Below are positions 63,074-64,000 of a stretch of 64,000 nucleotides of DNA, piece by piece. The stretch is taken from contig CH003041.1 of the NCBI GenBank assembly GCA_000149265.1, positions 426,225 through 490,224 on the forward strand. Direction: 5' to 3'. Position numbers and translations under genes: made by a program. Positions within the stretch are counted from its first letter, which is position 1; each line of letters opens with the position of its first letter. The notes beneath the pieces were generated by a model. The model searched no databases. It saw nothing but the letters and a program-made list of their open reading frames with translations, and was not told where the DNA came from. The DNA is from Ciona savignyi (Eukaryota > Chordata > Ascidiacea > Phlebobranchia > Cionidae).

Positions 63074-64000
63074 CTAACAAAACAAAAAGTTAGGAATCTG
63101 TACGTGTTTCCACTGGCAATACCGGATTGAAATCGAATCGCTAGCGATTTGATCCACACAAAAGTTCTGATTTGGCCAAAAATATTTACAAAATCAAGAA
63201 ACAAAGCCCACAAAAATTTGAACGCTGAGGTAGACGCAATACCAAGCCTAGAAAATAGCAATATTGGCCTTGTGTAACAAAATTAAGACAAAACAGCTTT
63301 TATTGCTTTAATTGATGCCGATTAGCGATAACCGTTAGTCACGTGCTAGCACGCTCCAGGCGGGCCAATGGCGCGTAACGAGAATACGTCAGAATGCAAA
63401 AGCCGGCCATTGCCCTTATAAGGCTACTCTTGAACACTTGAGATGCCGGATTTTTGTGGCTGTCTAGAATTATTCAAAATAGAAGTTATGCTCATAACGA
63501 TACGAGGAAAGCTGAAATGATATGGAAAACAACAATAACCTCCCTTTTATAACCACGTTAACCAATTTATTTACAAACTATTTAAATTCTATATTATAAT
63601 AGGGAAATGGATTTGATAAACACCTTAAATTATCAGGCATCGTCCTTTAAGCTTTCTCTTACCGCCATTAAGTTTAATGTACCATTTTACCTTTTACCTA
63701 ATAATGCATAGTATACCGATCAACACATTTATAATGAAGAACATACCAAACAAATGCATAATATAAAATTGAGTATCAGCGGATCAACGAAATCCGGTTA
63801 GCTTATCGAGGCGAATAAACGGTTTCATCCAATTGTTATTTTGTCTTGTATTTCAGCACTGCGTGGTTGAACCGAAATGAAATATTTATTACGCATTTTT
63901 TATTGGGATAGTTGTTTTCCGCAAAAATGCATCCAAACCATGCTTAAGCTTTGGAACTAAATTTAACAGAATTTACGGTAACATTTTAACATTTCCATTT
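63074..64000 (-). other. Filamin intron upstream of the CH2-end exon (partial)
   Basis: No coding exon is seen. It contains a GC-richer patch (63340-63425) with a perfect CArG box. Confidence 0.5.
63414..63423. promoter_or_regulatory. CArG box (candidate SRF site)
   Basis: CCTTATAAGG matches CC(A/T)6GG exactly and is palindromic. Nearby are GGCCAATGG and a CRE-like TACGTCA. SRF/MRTF controls many actin-cytoskeleton genes, filamin included, so an intronic enhancer or internal promoter is plausible. Confidence 0.4.

Noticed and set aside
1..64000. CRISPR arrays, bacterial operons or phage genes
   Set aside because: All coding evidence is intron-containing metazoan genes; no direct-repeat/spacer arrays are present.

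Overview
The window looks like the nuclear genome of an invertebrate chordate, most likely an ascidian tunicate of the Ciona type (inference). It is AT-rich, with short introns, tRNA-derived SINEs and a filamin that matches vertebrate filamin A/B/C repeat by repeat. Both genes I can support lie on the minus strand, so transcription runs from high to low coordinates. I know the filamin family from memory; no search was run.

Left part (1-8.2 kb): the first four coding exons of a SAND-domain transcription factor, DEAF1-like. All splice junctions are phase-consistent and the gene runs off the left edge. From 8.2 to 14.7 kb is an intergenic stretch with SINEs and no gene I can support.

Main part (15.46-63.07 kb): one filamin gene. 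It enters from the right at the last exon of the calponin-homology actin-binding region. It then encodes Ig-like filamin repeats equivalent to human R1, R2, an extra R3-R2 unit, R3 to R21 and R24, and stops at 15457. R22-R23 are absent. I could place 47 Ig/hinge exons with consistent phases. The likely poly(A) signal is at 14769-14774.

The striking part is 36.6-56.3 kb. Between the second R2-like repeat and R3 sit 64 small exons on the same strand, almost all symmetric phase 1-1, that would add about 4,100 residues of disordered Ser-rich, acidic protein, more than filamin itself. They fall into tandemly duplicated families: A/B pairs at 41-49 kb, C/D pairs at 50-55.3 kb, and flanking exons that share a P-V/I-V-E-E-P-V/I-E-A motif. 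The A exons end in a poly-Ser/acidic stretch followed by a Lys-rich segment. Position by position this resembles the S- and K-segments of plant dehydrins, presumably by convergence. All array donors I read are weak (no G at +5), and the phase 1-1 structure means any exon, or the whole block, could be skipped in frame. Two further cassette exons interrupt Ig repeats: an Arg/Ser-dipeptide exon in R14 (26.7-27.1 kb) and a Ser-rich exon in R20 (19.5-19.8 kb). The gene therefore looks like a filamin that gained a titin-PEVK-like, phosphorylatable spring or scaffold region under splicing control.
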